Shown here: positions 9,557 to 21,324 of the stretch, piece after piece
Position numbering within the stretch: the stretch's first letter is position 1
Layout of the letters: every line of letters begins with the position of its first letter
Assembly (NCBI GenBank): GCA_001599755.1
Contig: BCHX01000001.1
Location: 6,386,001-6,450,000 of the forward strand
DNA length: 64,000 bases
Direction: 5' to 3'
From: Gliomastix tumulicola
Lineage: Eukaryota > Ascomycota > Sordariomycetes > Hypocreales > Bionectriaceae
Position numbers and translations under genes: made by a program
The notes under the pieces: model-generated
What the model was told of the DNA's origin: nothing
The model's input: only the letters and a program-made list of their open reading frames with translations
Database searches by the model: none

Positions 9557-12500
9557 TCATACACACAAGGCCATTTTCAATCCACCGCCTAAAAAATCTC
9601 TCGCTTCGATTTCATCAAGCTGCCGAATCCAATATTTGACCTCCCACACATCGCTTGACTCTGAGCCGCTATCGGTGTCTTCCATATGCTTCACCTCTTC
9701 TGCCATATCGTCAGTCCACACGGTCCGAATAAACATGGCAATACCAAGAGGGTAGTTCTGAAACCAGTAGGTAAACTTGTCAACAAGAACCCCTAGTTTC
9801 GTTAACCGCGTAGCATCTTCTTCTCGAAGCTCATCGAAGTCATGGACACGTTCTGGCCATTGGGAGGGAGCTGGATTGTAATGCAGACAGCATGTGTGTC
9901 GCAAGCCAAGAGCTTCGAACGTCAAGAGACGAATGAGCTCATGAGAGTTAATTTGATCCAAGACGGGATCAATATCCTCCAAGAAACCTGATAGTATAGC
10001 AGCATGCTGTTCTCCGCAAGCTTCAAACGTCCGTTTGATGAACACGAGGTTTGGAGTGCAGCCAATGATGGGATCGGCACAACCACAACAGCATTCGTCG
10101 CCAATAGAGATAGCGCACAATATTTCAACCAACCTGCCCTTATCGGAATCGAAGGGATCCAAGAGGAAGAGCGTCTTATCCAAGATAGCATGCGCAATTG
10201 TGTGAGCCGGGGGCAAGTCTCTTTCATCATTCGACGAGCTTATCGTGTAAGGCATCAGCGCGGAATAGTTGGCACCGTGATTAATAAGCCATAGTACGAA
10301 TCGAAGACTATATCTTGAAGGCCATAGCGAATTCGTAATTGAGGCAAGCGGTGTAAGCCCTGCGTTATCAGGAGCATCAATGTCCATGAAACCGAGATCG
10401 AATGCTAGTCGGGCATGCTCTAGATGGTTGATGTGGTGATAGATGGAGCGGCTACTTTTCTGTTAGCAAAGCACTAGTATCAATAGCAAATGATTAGGGA
10501 TTGAAGGAGTCACTGCGAAACGCTTACCCATGTGGAAACGCCAATCTAATGTCTTCAAAATTGAGACCTGATGCTTCGCAAACTGATACACCCCGCCGTT
10601 CGATGCTTTCGATCACTTGACTGGCATGTGAATCTAAGACAAATGCGCTCTCAATGAACTCATGCTGCTGCTCTTCCCCATTCATGGCTGATATGGCAAA
10701 GTTCTTGAGACAATCTCGCCAGTCCTTGAGACAAGTTAAAATAACAAGTGCTGCTCGAACACTGACGCCGTCACACTGTAACAGGGGGGTCATGTCAGGA
10801 CAAAAGCCCGCGTTCAAGAAAACGCGAAGGCTTTCGGAGCAAAGACATTCTTCGCTGCAGATGAAATTTGTGTTAGGTTGCTTGCAAAGGTATTTGCTCA
10901 TCTTAGACGCAAAACCACTTATATTGGCTGTGATGAGGTGTGAACACGACTCAACCAATATCCTTAGCCCCGCGGGCCAGTTACAAGCGAGATGTAGTAG
11001 TGAGATGCCGTTTTCGTCAATCATACTTGGCGAGACTTGCAGCTGTGGTATCAGAGTCCGGAGAGATTCTTCATCCTGTTCTACAAGGGCCTCGGCTAGT
11101 GGACTGTTGAGCCCGAAGACTGCGATAGGATGAGCTTCCGCTTGACTTTGAATATGTAGTAGAAATGCGTTAATGATGATCATTGACCACTCACCTCCAG
11201 AAGCGTCCTTATAATCTTTTACAAACCTGTACCAATGGGCATAGGCTATGGTCGATGGTTCGTGTGGGAAATAGGATGATTCTTCCCTATTTGCTAAAAA
11301 GTCATTCTGGGAGGATTCGACCAGTCTTGCCAATGTCTCGCTTGCCACGTTCAAACGGGGATAGTGAAATGACATGTTGACAAGAATGGGCCTTTTGAGG
11401 ATATCGGCTTGCATTAGCGCCTATGGTATATCTTGAGACGGCGGTGGAAATCTCACCTTGCATCCTTGTGTGATCCAATCCCCTGTGTAGGAAAACCAAG
11501 CTCTATCAACGCGTCAAACATTCGCGTTGTTACCGATTGCCTCTGTATGTCACGTTATTATCAATGGCAAAAGAAATTGTAAGGCAAGACGTACCGCATA
11601 TAAAGTATATGGCGAGCTCTGGTAGTGAGTCAGGGCTGTTGCGCCATTTTCGTCGACGTCGGTGACTGACAGCAATTTCGACGACAGCATGCGCTTTAGT
11701 ATCAAGATGGCATGGTTCACAACCTCCAATCCGCCTTTCTTAGAATATTGTAGACAATTACAGGCACAGGACACTGCAAATACCAGTTGAAACAGTGGTG
11801 ATTTTTGGCTGTCAACCATGCAATTATATCGCAAAGTCGGGGCCATGCTGAAGGCACCAGCCCCATGATTCATGGCCCAGCCTGCAGACAGTGCCACGGA
11901 CAGATACCGCCTCAGGCCTGTGAACATGACACCTTTGAAACGGTTTTCCTCTGTCCGGAACTTTGGGCATTTGGGGCTGTGGTGGATCTCATCGACCGTT
12001 TCGAGCCAGGAGAGTGAGAGCCATAACTCTGTTGTGCGACTGTACTGACGACGGCGGGCACCACAGCGACAAAGCCCTGAAGGCTTTGCGCCATGATGCC
12101 TGATCATAGATGTCCTTCTGTCTTGAATGCGATTCCTGCTCAAGTTTTCGATAGTGCGAACTTGATCGCAAAGTTCTCTCTGTAGGGCGGGTTTGGACAC
12201 TGTTCTTGACACGAACGCCATGCCACGGGTCTCGGGGTTTAGGCCTCCAAATTGAGCCTGGATGGACTCGAGGGTGACTGCAAGTTTCGAGATCTCTTCA
12301 CTTTGACGTAGCATGGTGGCTCTCATCTCGTCGCTCATCGCAGGGAGGGCGGTCTTGATGTCGCGTACGTCGTCGCCAACGGCCCCAAGTACAGAGCTGG
12401 CAGCCTGAAGCTGATCCATCCTTGCCCCGAGGCCGCGAAACTCCCCATGGACGGTCTGTGTCTGATCATCCTGCCCAGACTTGATATCGGCGATTTGCGA

Positions 12501-12953
12501 GGCCATGCCCGAGTGTGTGTGGAGCTGCAAGCAAGCCATTGCCATGGACAGTGCCGACTCGGCCTTGACTAGCCGGGAGTCAAGCTTGTCGATGGTCTCC
12601 CGAGCCAGTGAGAACTTGAGCTTCTTCGCTGCCTCTTTCGCTTTTCCTTTCGCGTCTGAGGCTCCAGCCGCAGGGATGAACTTGTGAACCAAGGCCTGTA
12701 GTCCCTTGAGCTCGCCCTGGCAAGCTCTGACTTGTGCTGATACTTCATGGCTGGCCTGGGGATGTTTCTGCTCAAAGTCGGCAGCGGCCGATTCGATATT
12801 GCGGAGAGAAGTTCTGATACTCAGCAGTCGGTGAAGAAAGGAACCGACCTGCTCGTCACGGGTGTTGTAGTCATCGACGAGCTTGCTGATCTTGTCATAT
12901 AGCTGGATCGTCAGCGAGATGACCCCGACGGTCGTCCCCAAGACGTCCGCCAT
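9557..12953 (-). CDS. PigL_N-type N-terminal domain protein with ankyrin-like C-terminus
   Basis: Four exons (12953-11595, 11542-11457, 11391-10528, 10454-9557) give 1,068 residues. The N-terminus, MADVLGTTVGVISLTIQLYD, followed by alternating helices to about residue 240, is the fungal 'PigL_N/Helo-like' domain often found at the head of NLR-like proteins. Predicted coiled coil spans about 90-280. From about residue 440 to the end there are ankyrin-like units (DVDENGATALTHY, DENGISLLHLACNW, DIDAPDNAGLTPLASI) with long spacers. Introns 2 and 3 have acceptors that follow CTAAT or CTAAC branch points; the intron 2 acceptor lies just after an ATG that looks like a start but is intronic. No NACHT or NB-ARC nucleotide-binding motif is visible. 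Function unknown; a recognition role is inference from family context. Confidence 0.82.
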
Positions 12954-14398
12954 CGCTGGAGCGGTGTCCCTGGCGAGGATCCGCTATGAGTCTAGAATGC
13001 TCATGTATTCAAAAGAAATAGAGGGTATCAAGAAAGATGATGAATGTTGATGAGTAGTGATGGATAAAGTGATGGATGGCGTCGTGGACAAAAGTGAGGA
13101 TGAAGAAGAAGCTTGGGAGACTTGGGAGAATTCAGGAGCGGGGTTAGGCGCCCAGCTTACGAGGAGAAGCATAGCAGCCCAACCATTCTCTGTCTTTAGG
13201 CTCCGAGCGGCTGACATGGAATATTGGTTCGCCGAGGCAACCGCATATGCAGTCACGCGGCGGCTGCACCGCCATCGCCCCGCTTACCGTTTCAGCTGAG
13301 TGAGTACTAAGAAGTGCGCAGTGTAATGGTCAGGTGCTGGTCCCGGCGAGGGAAGAACAAGGGATGCATCGAGCCAACGTGAAAGTATGCCTGTGCCCTA
13401 CATAAGCACGCGGACGTTGATGAATCGCATCTTTCCTGTTCTGGTCTTGCGCAGGCACATATGAGAGATTAGATAGTGTAAATAGATTTCTTTTCGAACT
13501 GGAACTAATCAAACGATCAACACGGGGTGTCAAGGGCGTGTCTACCGCAACACGGCCAGCGCCAAGTTGGAGCAACATTGAGAGGCGAGATACCATCATG
13601 CCGCTGTCCCTTATCAGTTAACGAAATACGTGTACCCCCAGATTCCTCAGACCAATACAGCTGCAACCTCCAAGGACCTCCCTCGCATTGGAACAAAGAC
13701 GAGGTGCTCCCTAGCGTCTAGGAGTCAAGAGACACTTCTCTATTGGTATTTTTTTTGCACCTCGACCACACGGTATTTTGTGCACTTTTCCCGAAGCGCC
13801 GGCCCCCAATGTTTCGTGGGCAGCCCAATTTTGCCTTACAGAGGGATGCGGCTGCCTTGCAGTAGCGGCGGGACGGCGAGGAAAGTGGTCGTGCAGTTTC
13901 TCTAGCTGGTCTACCACTGCGTTTTAGAGGTCAAAAACGCGCCGTAAATTGTCCTAGCGCCCATTAAATGCCTTGAGGGGACGCTAGCAGCCTCTGGTCG
14001 CCTAACGGACCGGCTGGCTTTGACCTCACCGCCCTCAAGGCAGAACCGCGCCCATGGTTGGCGGCTCTCACTAGCTCTCGTTATGGCGGCCTGCTACGGA
14101 CTACTGCATCTCAAAGTGCTATAAAGGCGTACAATGACGGGACACGCCCCGGTGTCTTTTTGTGAGGAGCCAGGCGTGGCACACCGCTAGATATCCAGAT
14201 TCAGTAACGCGAGCCGCTGTGGCTGCCGTAGGCGCTTGACTTGACTAAAACTCAGCCTCATATCATCTATTATAACGATGCCACGGCTTTAAATAAAGCC
14301 CTGTTAAGCCCTACTATTGAAAAATCTTACCAACTCTACCTCTTAACAGACCAAGTCGGTAAACAGCTACCAAAGAGCCTCCTCACCTACCCACCAGC
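12954..14398. other. Intergenic, no supported gene
   Basis: About 1.4 kb between the PigL_N/ankyrin gene and a small membrane-protein gene. Short frames on both strands near 12984-13300 are antisense to each other and have no recognisable similarity. From about 14230 composition becomes AT-richer. No RNA gene recognised. Confidence 0.4.
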
Positions 14399-14896
14399 AT
14401 GTACATCATCACCTACAAGATTGTCAATTGGTACTATGACATCCAGGACGGCAATCTGATCTCGGCGCTATTGTCACAACCCGTTCTGATAGCATTGGCC
14501 ATGGTTCTCTCCGCCGCTGCTGGCTGCGTCGCCGGTTACGGCCTGAACCCCAGCGGCACTGGAGCCACTTGGCAGAGCGATCCCGACTTCTACAATCTAC
14601 TCTGGCAAGCGATCCTGCAAATCATGGCGACCTACTGCTCTTTTGTCACGGTACTTCGCGATCAACGCAGCCTGTATAACAACCACGAACCCGAGTCCGC
14701 AAAAAGAGAGATCGCTTTTTACACGTTCGCCGTCCTCAGCATCGCCTGCGCGATTGTGGCGCCAATCGCCTTTGTCCATTTTCCTGGTCAAGGAGTGACG
14801 AGTGCGAGTGCCACGATACTCAATTTTGCCGCGACAGTATTTGCACTCATACCAGCTGTTGAAGTGGCAGCCCGATTTAATCACGGCCACCATTGA
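14399..14896 (+). CDS. Orphan four-helix membrane protein
   Basis: An uninterrupted 165-residue frame with four hydrophobic segments at about residues 24-48, 68-88, 105-127 and 134-156. It begins MYIITYKIVNWYYDI and ends in a charged His-rich tail (RFNHGHH). I do not recognise a family. Hydrophobic periodicity and lack of stops support a real gene, and there is no obvious intron. The sequence just upstream (14240-14398) is AT-richer and also open in another frame, so a short upstream exon cannot be excluded. Confidence 0.6.
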   Translation: MYIITYKIVNWYYDIQDGNLISALLSQPVLIALAMVLSAAAGCVAGYGLNPSGTGATWQSDPDFYNLLWQAILQIMATYCSFVTVLRDQRSLYNNHEPESAKREIAFYTFAVLSIACAIVAPIAFVHFPGQGVTSASATILNFAATVFALIPAVEVAARFNHGHH

Positions 14897-15359
14897 CGAT
14901 CATTGACTTTGGGGGGTTCGGGTTGAGACATAGATACTGCGGTAATAGAAGACTGCCTTGATATTAGCGACTGTAACTGGAGGACACGGTGGAAGACAAA
15001 ATATATCTACTATAAAATCGCCATTGGTTTTAGAATTCCGAACCACTCTTTATCGAGGTATTGTGGGAAAGCACAAGGGTTCATCATGTTTTGGCGTCGC
15101 GGATCATTTGGATCGAACCAGAATTGTTAATTGAACTTGAAAATCTGCCCGTCTAACAGTCAAGACCAGACGCTGAACCAATGGGAAGCAAGCTCATTTG
15201 AGGGTTTTCGACACATGCGGCAAACCATTCAAATACGTTGTCACTTGTTGAGATAAATGTCAAGAATTGTATGCAGGTTGACATGCTTTGCTTTGAAGGC
15301 AGCGTCATTTTATGGGTAGACTACTACAACGATACATTCCCGAATTAAACTGTCCTACT
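14897..15359. other. Intergenic between two orphan genes
   Basis: About 460 bp, AT-rich, with no ORF or RNA gene that I can support. It includes the 3' sides of convergent genes. Confidence 0.4.
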
Positions 15360-15843
15360 CTACTCAGGCTCCTCGCCCTTCTTAAGGGTCCCTTTGCCAT
15401 CTATGAAAATATGATGGGTGCCTGGGGCAATGGTACCGTCTTCCAACTTCATTTTCGCAGAGAGTACTAGCCTCTTGTCCTCCGGGTTGTACCTAGAAGT
15501 ATGTACTGGGCTGGAGCCGTCTTCCGGATAGCTGTTCGTGGGCAGCATATTAGTAAGGCTCCGTTGAGTACGTATAAACTGTTCTCGACAATGAAACTTA
15601 CAAGACAAGAACTTCCTTCACCGGCTGACCAACTTTCTGTAATCCCATTATGGTTAAAGATAGAACTTTGAAACAAAGAATTTATAATGGATAGCGTTTA
15701 GCCTTACATACCTTGGAGGCTCCATTGGACTTGTAGGTGTTTACAGAAGCTTTCCAAACTGAATCAAGCTTCTCAATAGGATAACCCAGCAGTCTCTTGA
15801 TTGCGTTCTTAGCAGCTGAGGTAGAAAAGAAACGGTTGGACAT
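15360..15843 (-). CDS. Small conserved-looking orphan protein (112 aa), HVA1/Hva22-TUDOR-like tail
   Basis: Three exons, 15843-15712, 15636-15602 and 15531-15360, splice into 112 residues with GT-AG introns of 75 and 70 nt. The N-terminus MSNRFFSTSAAKNAIKRLLG looks like a basic amphipathic leader. The C-terminal half (SAKMKLEDGTIAPGTHHIFIDGKGTLKKGEE) is hydrophilic and strand-rich. The combination of Val-Gly-Gln-Pro-Val with a short beta-rich tail vaguely recalls small hypervirulence-associated (HVA1) proteins, but I do not claim that homology. The tiny 35-nt middle exon fits the frame exactly, which supports the model. Confidence 0.6.
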
Positions 15844-16539
15844 CGTGAACAGTTTGTGGTAATAATGTGAATGGACAAGGAAACGTCGAGAGAGAAAACA
15901 CAAGAAAACGTGCGGCGTTTAGAAGACAGTTACGCGATGAGTGAAGTGAGGAGAGCAGAGAGGGAGGGAACGAGCATTTTTATAATCTGAGCTAAATTTG
16001 TTATCAGCGGCTACCTGAGGGAACATGATATGTTGGTTGTAGTCGACGGGTGAAACGGCTTTTAGCTCAGGAGGTGGCGCTCTTCGTGATACTACTCCTA
16101 GAAAGGCTACGTAATTGCTCAGTCGTTTTCTATCCGCTCTCCTTTGCGGTGGGTGCCGGGAGCAGCTCACGGTTGGCTGGAGCGACTGTTTTAGGCGCCC
16201 ATGCCCGCATGAGGTCGTTTCAATAAGCGCCCTTTCAAGGTACAAGTTTAGAACATGACTTCAGTTGGTTCAGGATGTGGAACTAGAGAGAGAGGGTCGC
16301 TCTGTCAATATGTACTCGTACATGTGCAGTCAGGTGGGCCTGCGGCCATAGCCGCCGGATGATGGTCCGAGCCACTTCAAACCCTGTCTAGATCGATTGA
16401 CATGGTCGCCTTGACGCCATCAGCGGGTCGGAATATCTATGTTCCGATATCTGTGTCCGACACCCTTAAATTTGGACACGCCTGTATGGAGTCACGCCAG
16501 CTTGTTCACCCATCTATCAATAACCCATCTCAATCGACT
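15844..16539. other. Divergent intergenic region before tandem kinases
   Basis: About 700 bp between a leftward small gene and rightward kinase 1. No RNA gene. The kinase frame is open upstream to an ATG at 16402, so part of this could be coding if that start is used. Confidence 0.4.
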
Positions 16540-17970
16540 ATGTCATTTATCTCACGGGCGTGGTCCCGAATTAGCCAACCGAAACCGCTGCTGCCGCGTA
16601 CCTTTTCAAATAGCAATTTTATTCGGATCCCTCTCGAGGAAAAGGTTGAAGAGGAGACGCTGCCAGACTATCTCCCGGCACGCTACTACCCTGTGCGTAT
16701 TGGTCAAGTCTTTGTCGATCGGTATCAAGTAGTCGGCAAGCTTGGATTTGGTGCCAGTTCCACGGTTTGGCTGGCACATGATCTGAGGTACTATGAAATC
16801 CCCACGCACATCCCTTGAGTAATTCAAATGGTTAAACAAAGCGATATAGCCAGCGTCGCCACGTCGCCCTCAAGGTCTTCATTCGCTCCCAGGCGCTCGG
16901 GGAACATGTCGAGAATGAGATCGCCATGTTCAAGCGCATGGAGCAGCGCGCGTCTAACCACCCGGGTCGGAGCGCCGTCAGGACGCTGTTGGACTCTTTC
17001 CGAGTCGACGGGCCTGACGGGGAGCACTTGGTCCTCGCACATCCGCCGCTGGCAAGAAGCGTCGAGGGAGTCATTCGTCGCAGCTCGCCACGGAGGCTTC
17101 CAGCCTCGGGCCTGCGCTTCGTGCTGAAAGACTTGTTCCTCGCCTTGGAATACCTACACGATGAGTGTCAGATCATCCACACAGATATCAAAGCGGATAA
17201 CATCATGTTTGGCATCACCGACCCCTCTGTCTTCGCCGACTTTGAGGAGGAAGAGATGCAGCATCCCTGTCCACGCAAGGAAGTAGACAAGGGGAGGACT
17301 GTTTACACTTCCCGAGCGATCAAATCCTCAAGCGAAATTGGGCCGCCGGTCTTATGCGACTTTGGATCTGCCGTGTTTGGAGACGCTGAGCACCTCGAGT
17401 GCGTGCAACCCAACATTTATCGAGCCCCCGAGGTGACGCTGAGAGCTCCCTGGGACTACAAGATTGACATATGGAACGTTGGATGCATGGTAAGCGCCCC
17501 TGACGGAGTTCCTAGAGCAGAGCAGTCAGGCTGATGAAGACATCCCAAGGCCTGGGATATTTTCGAGGGATCACAGCTCTTCCATGGCACTGACCCAGAA
17601 CATGATGCGTATCGAAGAAGAGCCCATCTCGCCGAAATAATAGCACTCCTGGGGCCTCCACCGAAGGATCTTCTTGCGCGCGGCCAACTGGCCAGTAAAT
17701 TCTTCTCAGATGAAGGTATGTTCTTTCAGCTTGTTTATTGTTGCCTCACCCTCTGTAATATTGCAGTCGCTCACCGTCGAAACCTGGCTAGGCACGTTCG
17801 CTGCTGGCATTGATCTACCTGCCTCGACTTCGCTGGAAGAAAGAGAAGCACATCTTGCGGGGGATGAAAAGAGACGATTTCTGGAATTCATGCGCAAGAT
17901 GCTCCAGTGGGCTCCAGAACGACGCAGTCCTGCTGGGGACCTGTTTCAGGATGCTTGGCTGCAGGAGTAG
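16540..17970 (+). CDS. SRPK-like serine/threonine protein kinase (tandem copy 1)
   Basis: Four exons, 16540-16787, 16850-17489, 17550-17715 and 17792-17970, give 410 residues. The kinase domain starts after PARYYPVRIGQVFVDRYQ. Gly-loop KLGFGASSTVWLA, VAIK-type lysine in HVALKVF, catalytic loop IIHTDIKADNIMF (HRD read as HTD, usual for SRPK-like kinases), DFG intact in LCDFGSAVFG, and an APE-like RAPEVTL are all present. The chosen third-intron acceptor (CTGGCTAG at 17784-17791) is needed to avoid a premature stop from the nearer TTGCAG. The start at 16540 (MSFISRAWSRI) is preferred; an in-frame ATG at 16402 would add 46 residues. Fungi carry expanded sets of such kinases with mostly unknown targets. 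Copy 2 follows 568 bp downstream on the same strand. Confidence 0.88.
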
Positions 17971-18538
17971 GTATGAGTATTAACCCTACGCCATGTGAAG
18001 GTAATCTAGACTGAAGTTAAAGGCTAGGCCAGTTCTATTTTTCGAGGCTCATGTAAAATATCGTAAAATCTATCGAGGGGCCTCGGGATATTTTCTTCTT
18101 TCTGTTTATAGAGCATGGTAGACTACCTAACTGAGGCGGTGTGGCGCCTATAGTGACGAAGCCAAATTGACATTCCTTCTACTCAGAACTTGGTATCGCA
18201 TTTCTAAGGCTTCTCAGCTAAGGGTCGGATCTTGGCGGGATCCGGGTATTCTCTAGTCGCCATTGCCATATCAATATGAATCTACCCTCTGCAAATATGC
18301 TCTGCGTCAAGTGGCAGAACCAAATGCTATGAGGTCACCTGAGGGGAAAAGTAGAGAAGCGGGGTATTCGCCCCCAAGCTCAACATAAAATCATTGCCCT
18401 TTCAGCGTGCTTCCCTCAGTACTAGTTACACCTTAAAGAGCTTCCGTGGCCCGGTCAATATCCCTAGTCTGCCCCATCGTCTTCTTTGCGAGGTCCGACA
18501 CCACGCCGAATGTGATCGAAGTGCCTCCGCCCTCGATC
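17971..18538. other. Intergenic between tandem kinases
   Basis: About 570 bp, with no ORF or RNA gene recognised. Kinase 2 has an in-frame upstream ATG at 18446 inside this interval that is probably not used. Confidence 0.4.
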
Positions 18539-19946
18539 ATGTCCGACCAGGAAGCAGCCCCGCCCAGCCAAAAAGCCCCCAGGCCGAAGGTCCGTGACAC
18601 CCAAGAGGCGGGCATTGAGGAAGGCAAAGCTGCATACCATCCGTCTGGCTTTCATCCCGTGTACATTGGCGATATTTTCAATGACAGATATCAAGTCTTG
18701 AACAAAATCGGCTATGGAACGTACTCGACCGTCTGGCTTGTCAAAGACCTCAACCACAAGGAAGGGTAAGTGATACACACCCTGCTTAGTGTCTGCCCCG
18801 CCCCTACCAAACTGAACACTGAATACGACGAAATGTGGTTGTGCAGCGATGGCCCAGAGACCAAGTTTCGCGCATTGAAAGTTCTTAGTGCCGACGCTTA
18901 TGGTCATGGCCACGATATATTTGAGCGGGAGATCCTCACCCATCTTCGCGACTGCGCCCCAGAGGTGAACACCTACGCCCAAATCTGCCACATGACAGAC
19001 ACCTTTGAACACCAGGGCCCTAACGGCACCCATGTCTGCCTCGTCCTTGAACTCATGGGCGAGAATCTCCGTACCTTTGGGGTATGGTTCAGAGACGACA
19101 GAGTCCCGGAGCCGGTGATGAGGAGGATCGTCAAGCACCTCATCTTCGCTATTGACTATGCCCACAATGCAGGCGTCATTCACACTGGCAAGTCATCAAA
19201 CCCTCAGAGACTCTTGAGAATCTTGCTAACACTGGGACGGGGGGTTGCGCTCACCAGACATCAAGCCCGACAACATCTTTGTCAAAGTCCGTGACTGGTC
19301 TCTCATAGAGTCCGGCTACCTCAAAAAGGTTCGCATCCCGAAGCAGGATAGGGATGAGGAGCAATACAACCCCATCCCTTCCTCTCCTCTCCGCCGCTAC
19401 TACTTCAATGAGGAGGACAGCAAGCGTGTCAACAAGCTCGACTTTGCCCTCGGCGACTGGGGCGTGTCCAGCTGGAAGGACAGGCACCTAACAGAGAACA
19501 TCACCCCTGTGACCCTGCGGTCTCCTGAAGTTCTCATCGGAGCTGTCTGGGACGAGCAAACAGACTGGTGGACTCTCGGTGCCGCCGTGCTCCAGGTTTT
19601 CCGTGCCATACGCATGTTCGATGGCCGGGTGCCCCCCGATGGTCACTACGAGCTCAGGCAGCACCTTGCTGAGATTGTCGACCTATTCGGACCGTTCCCC
19701 AAGACACTTCTGGAGCGGGGAGACAAGAAAAGGTTGGAGGACCTATTTGATGACGATGGTCGGGTGAAGGGCTTGACGTCGGTTAGACCGCCCCTGGTCG
19801 ACGAAACCTGGCTGGGTGGCATGACAGAGGAGGCAAGGGTCAAGTTTGCGTCCTTCCTGCAGCTCATGATGAAGATTGACCCTGCGGAGCGTCCCTCCGC
19901 CATGGACCTCCTGCGCCATCCCTGGATGGGCTTGATTGTAGAATAA
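18539..19946 (+). CDS. SRPK-like protein kinase (tandem copy 2) with DWG motif and a GC-AG intron
   Basis: Three exons, 18539-18765, 18847-19187 and 19258-19946, give 418 residues. Intron 2 (19188-19257) begins with GCAAGT, a non-canonical GC donor, and ends CACCAG; splicing it restores the catalytic loop VIHTDIKPDNIFV exactly, so this boundary is well supported. Gly-loop KIGYGTYSTVWLV and lysine FRALKVL are present. The DFG triplet is replaced by DWG (LGDWGVSSW), a variant common in fungal SRPK-like proteins and compatible with, but not proof of, activity. The C-lobe continues to PAERPSAMDLLRHPWMG, so the domain is full length. It shares head sequence (F/Y-x-P-V-x-I-G-x-x-F-x-D-R-Y-Q-V) with copy 1, supporting ancient tandem duplication. 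Confidence 0.88.
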
Positions 19947-21324
19947 GGGGCAGACATGCGTATTCAGTGAAGCGTCTAGAATCATAAACATGCCTACTCT
20001 GATATGCAAGATGTGATTATGTACTCCACTACAAGGGGAAGAAGAGACAAGTTAGTAGTGCCGCACAGGCAGAATCCGGGATATACTGAGGGGTATCCCG
20101 GAGGAGCCGTAGCTCTTCCAAGTCGGCGTGGGTGCAGCCATCGAAGAAAAAACTCAGGTTTGCCACAGCTTGTTGATGATAATCAGTTTGATCTCATGTT
20201 CCAGCGTATCCGCGACGGAAGAGCTTGTAGAGCGCCACCTTGTACACCTTGTACACCAAGTCCATCTCTTCCGCCTCGTGCACCCCGCCCGCCTTCTTGT
20301 CCCCTCTGCACACCTCGTACATCTTGCATATTTGCTAATCCATGTCTCTCAGCTTGCTGTTAGAAGCAGGCTGACCACTTCTCTTCTCCAGGGCCAGATA
20401 CATATGGGACGGCATCGTCAGCTGGTTGAGCGAGTCTACCACCTCCTGCTTTATTTTCCACTTGCCCTCGATAACGGGCGGGGTGATAACAGGCTCAGCG
20501 GGATGGTATAACTACGCATAGCTTCTGTCCGCGTCGATGAACCACTTGGCCCAGAACATTTATGTCCGTCCATTGAGGGGATCCATCCTCCAGTGGCGGG
20601 GTGATTTGATATGACTTGTGCTGCCGTTATTGTGTTGAGGATATCCTGATGGGTGTCCCATTACTTATAAATAGACAAAAGGCTAAAGAAAATAATGAAG
20701 AGCAAAATAGAAATCAATTAATGTTAGCAGCCAGCTTGATCTAAAGAGACTCAATGAGTGTAAATCCATTTATAGATTGCACGGCATTTACTCCCACACT
20801 CCAGCTCAACGTCACATCCTTACTATTCTAAGAACACCAAGAGTTGCCCAATGCTACGCCACACGAATAAATGCTACTCTCGAGCCGTTTTTCTGCAGAA
20901 ACCGTAAGCCTGGGGTCCACCCCCTATTGCCACTTGAACGTCTGTTAGCCAATGATTCGGGGTAATGCACTGTAGGGAATCCCGACTCATCGAGATAAAG
21001 CCTATCTGCCAAGGCGCCTGTGTGAGGCGTGAGGCACCATCCAGCCATCTAGTCAAGCTTCATTAAGCCCGAGCTAGGTATGCACTCGACGGTGTCCAGC
21101 CACTCAGATTGCTCATCTGCATATCTACTCTCGGATTGGTTTGGGGGCCAAGGTCTATCCGGTATATTTCATGCTGCCACTGCTAGCCTTTATAAGAACG
21201 GGGGCTTGCCCAGAGGCTTCCCGTCTTCTCCAGGTTCTGTCTTACATACAGATCAGAGAGTCTGAGAATTGAAGAGTGGTGATCTCATTTCAGATAGACC
21301 ATTCGCTTCCTTCTTGCTTGCACC
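19947..21324. other. Gene-poor interval with decayed coding sequence
   Basis: About 1.4 kb with no intact gene. The part near 20140-20510 looks like decayed coding sequence on the minus strand (separate entry). The remainder (20600-21300) holds only short frames. Confidence 0.4.
20140..20510 (-). pseudogene. Possible decayed coding relic, minus strand
   Basis: Read on the minus strand, one frame gives PPVIEGKWKIKQEVVDSLNQ, then LTMPSHMYLALEKRSGQP, an in-frame stop after KLRDMD, and further down MYEVCRGDKKAGG and VYKVYKVALYKLFRRG before a frame change to LEHEIKLIIINKLWQT. Amphipathic, lysine-rich stretches in adjoining frames suggest a gene broken by one stop and one frameshift. The middle has a short degenerate tandem of cttgtacacc (20240-20260). 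I cannot name the parent gene. It could be chance or a fragment of a mobile element. Confidence 0.3.

Noticed and set aside
11402..11414. ATG at 11414 as an exon start in the PigL_N gene
   Set aside because: It lies inside an intron; the acceptor after AAAAG at 11392 closes the frame.
12984..13299. Antisense ORF pair near the PigL_N gene start
   Set aside because: Both strands open with no conserved motif; probably a shadow.
15085..15140. GGTTCGATCC on the minus strand
   Set aside because: No cloverleaf can be drawn around it; not a tRNA.
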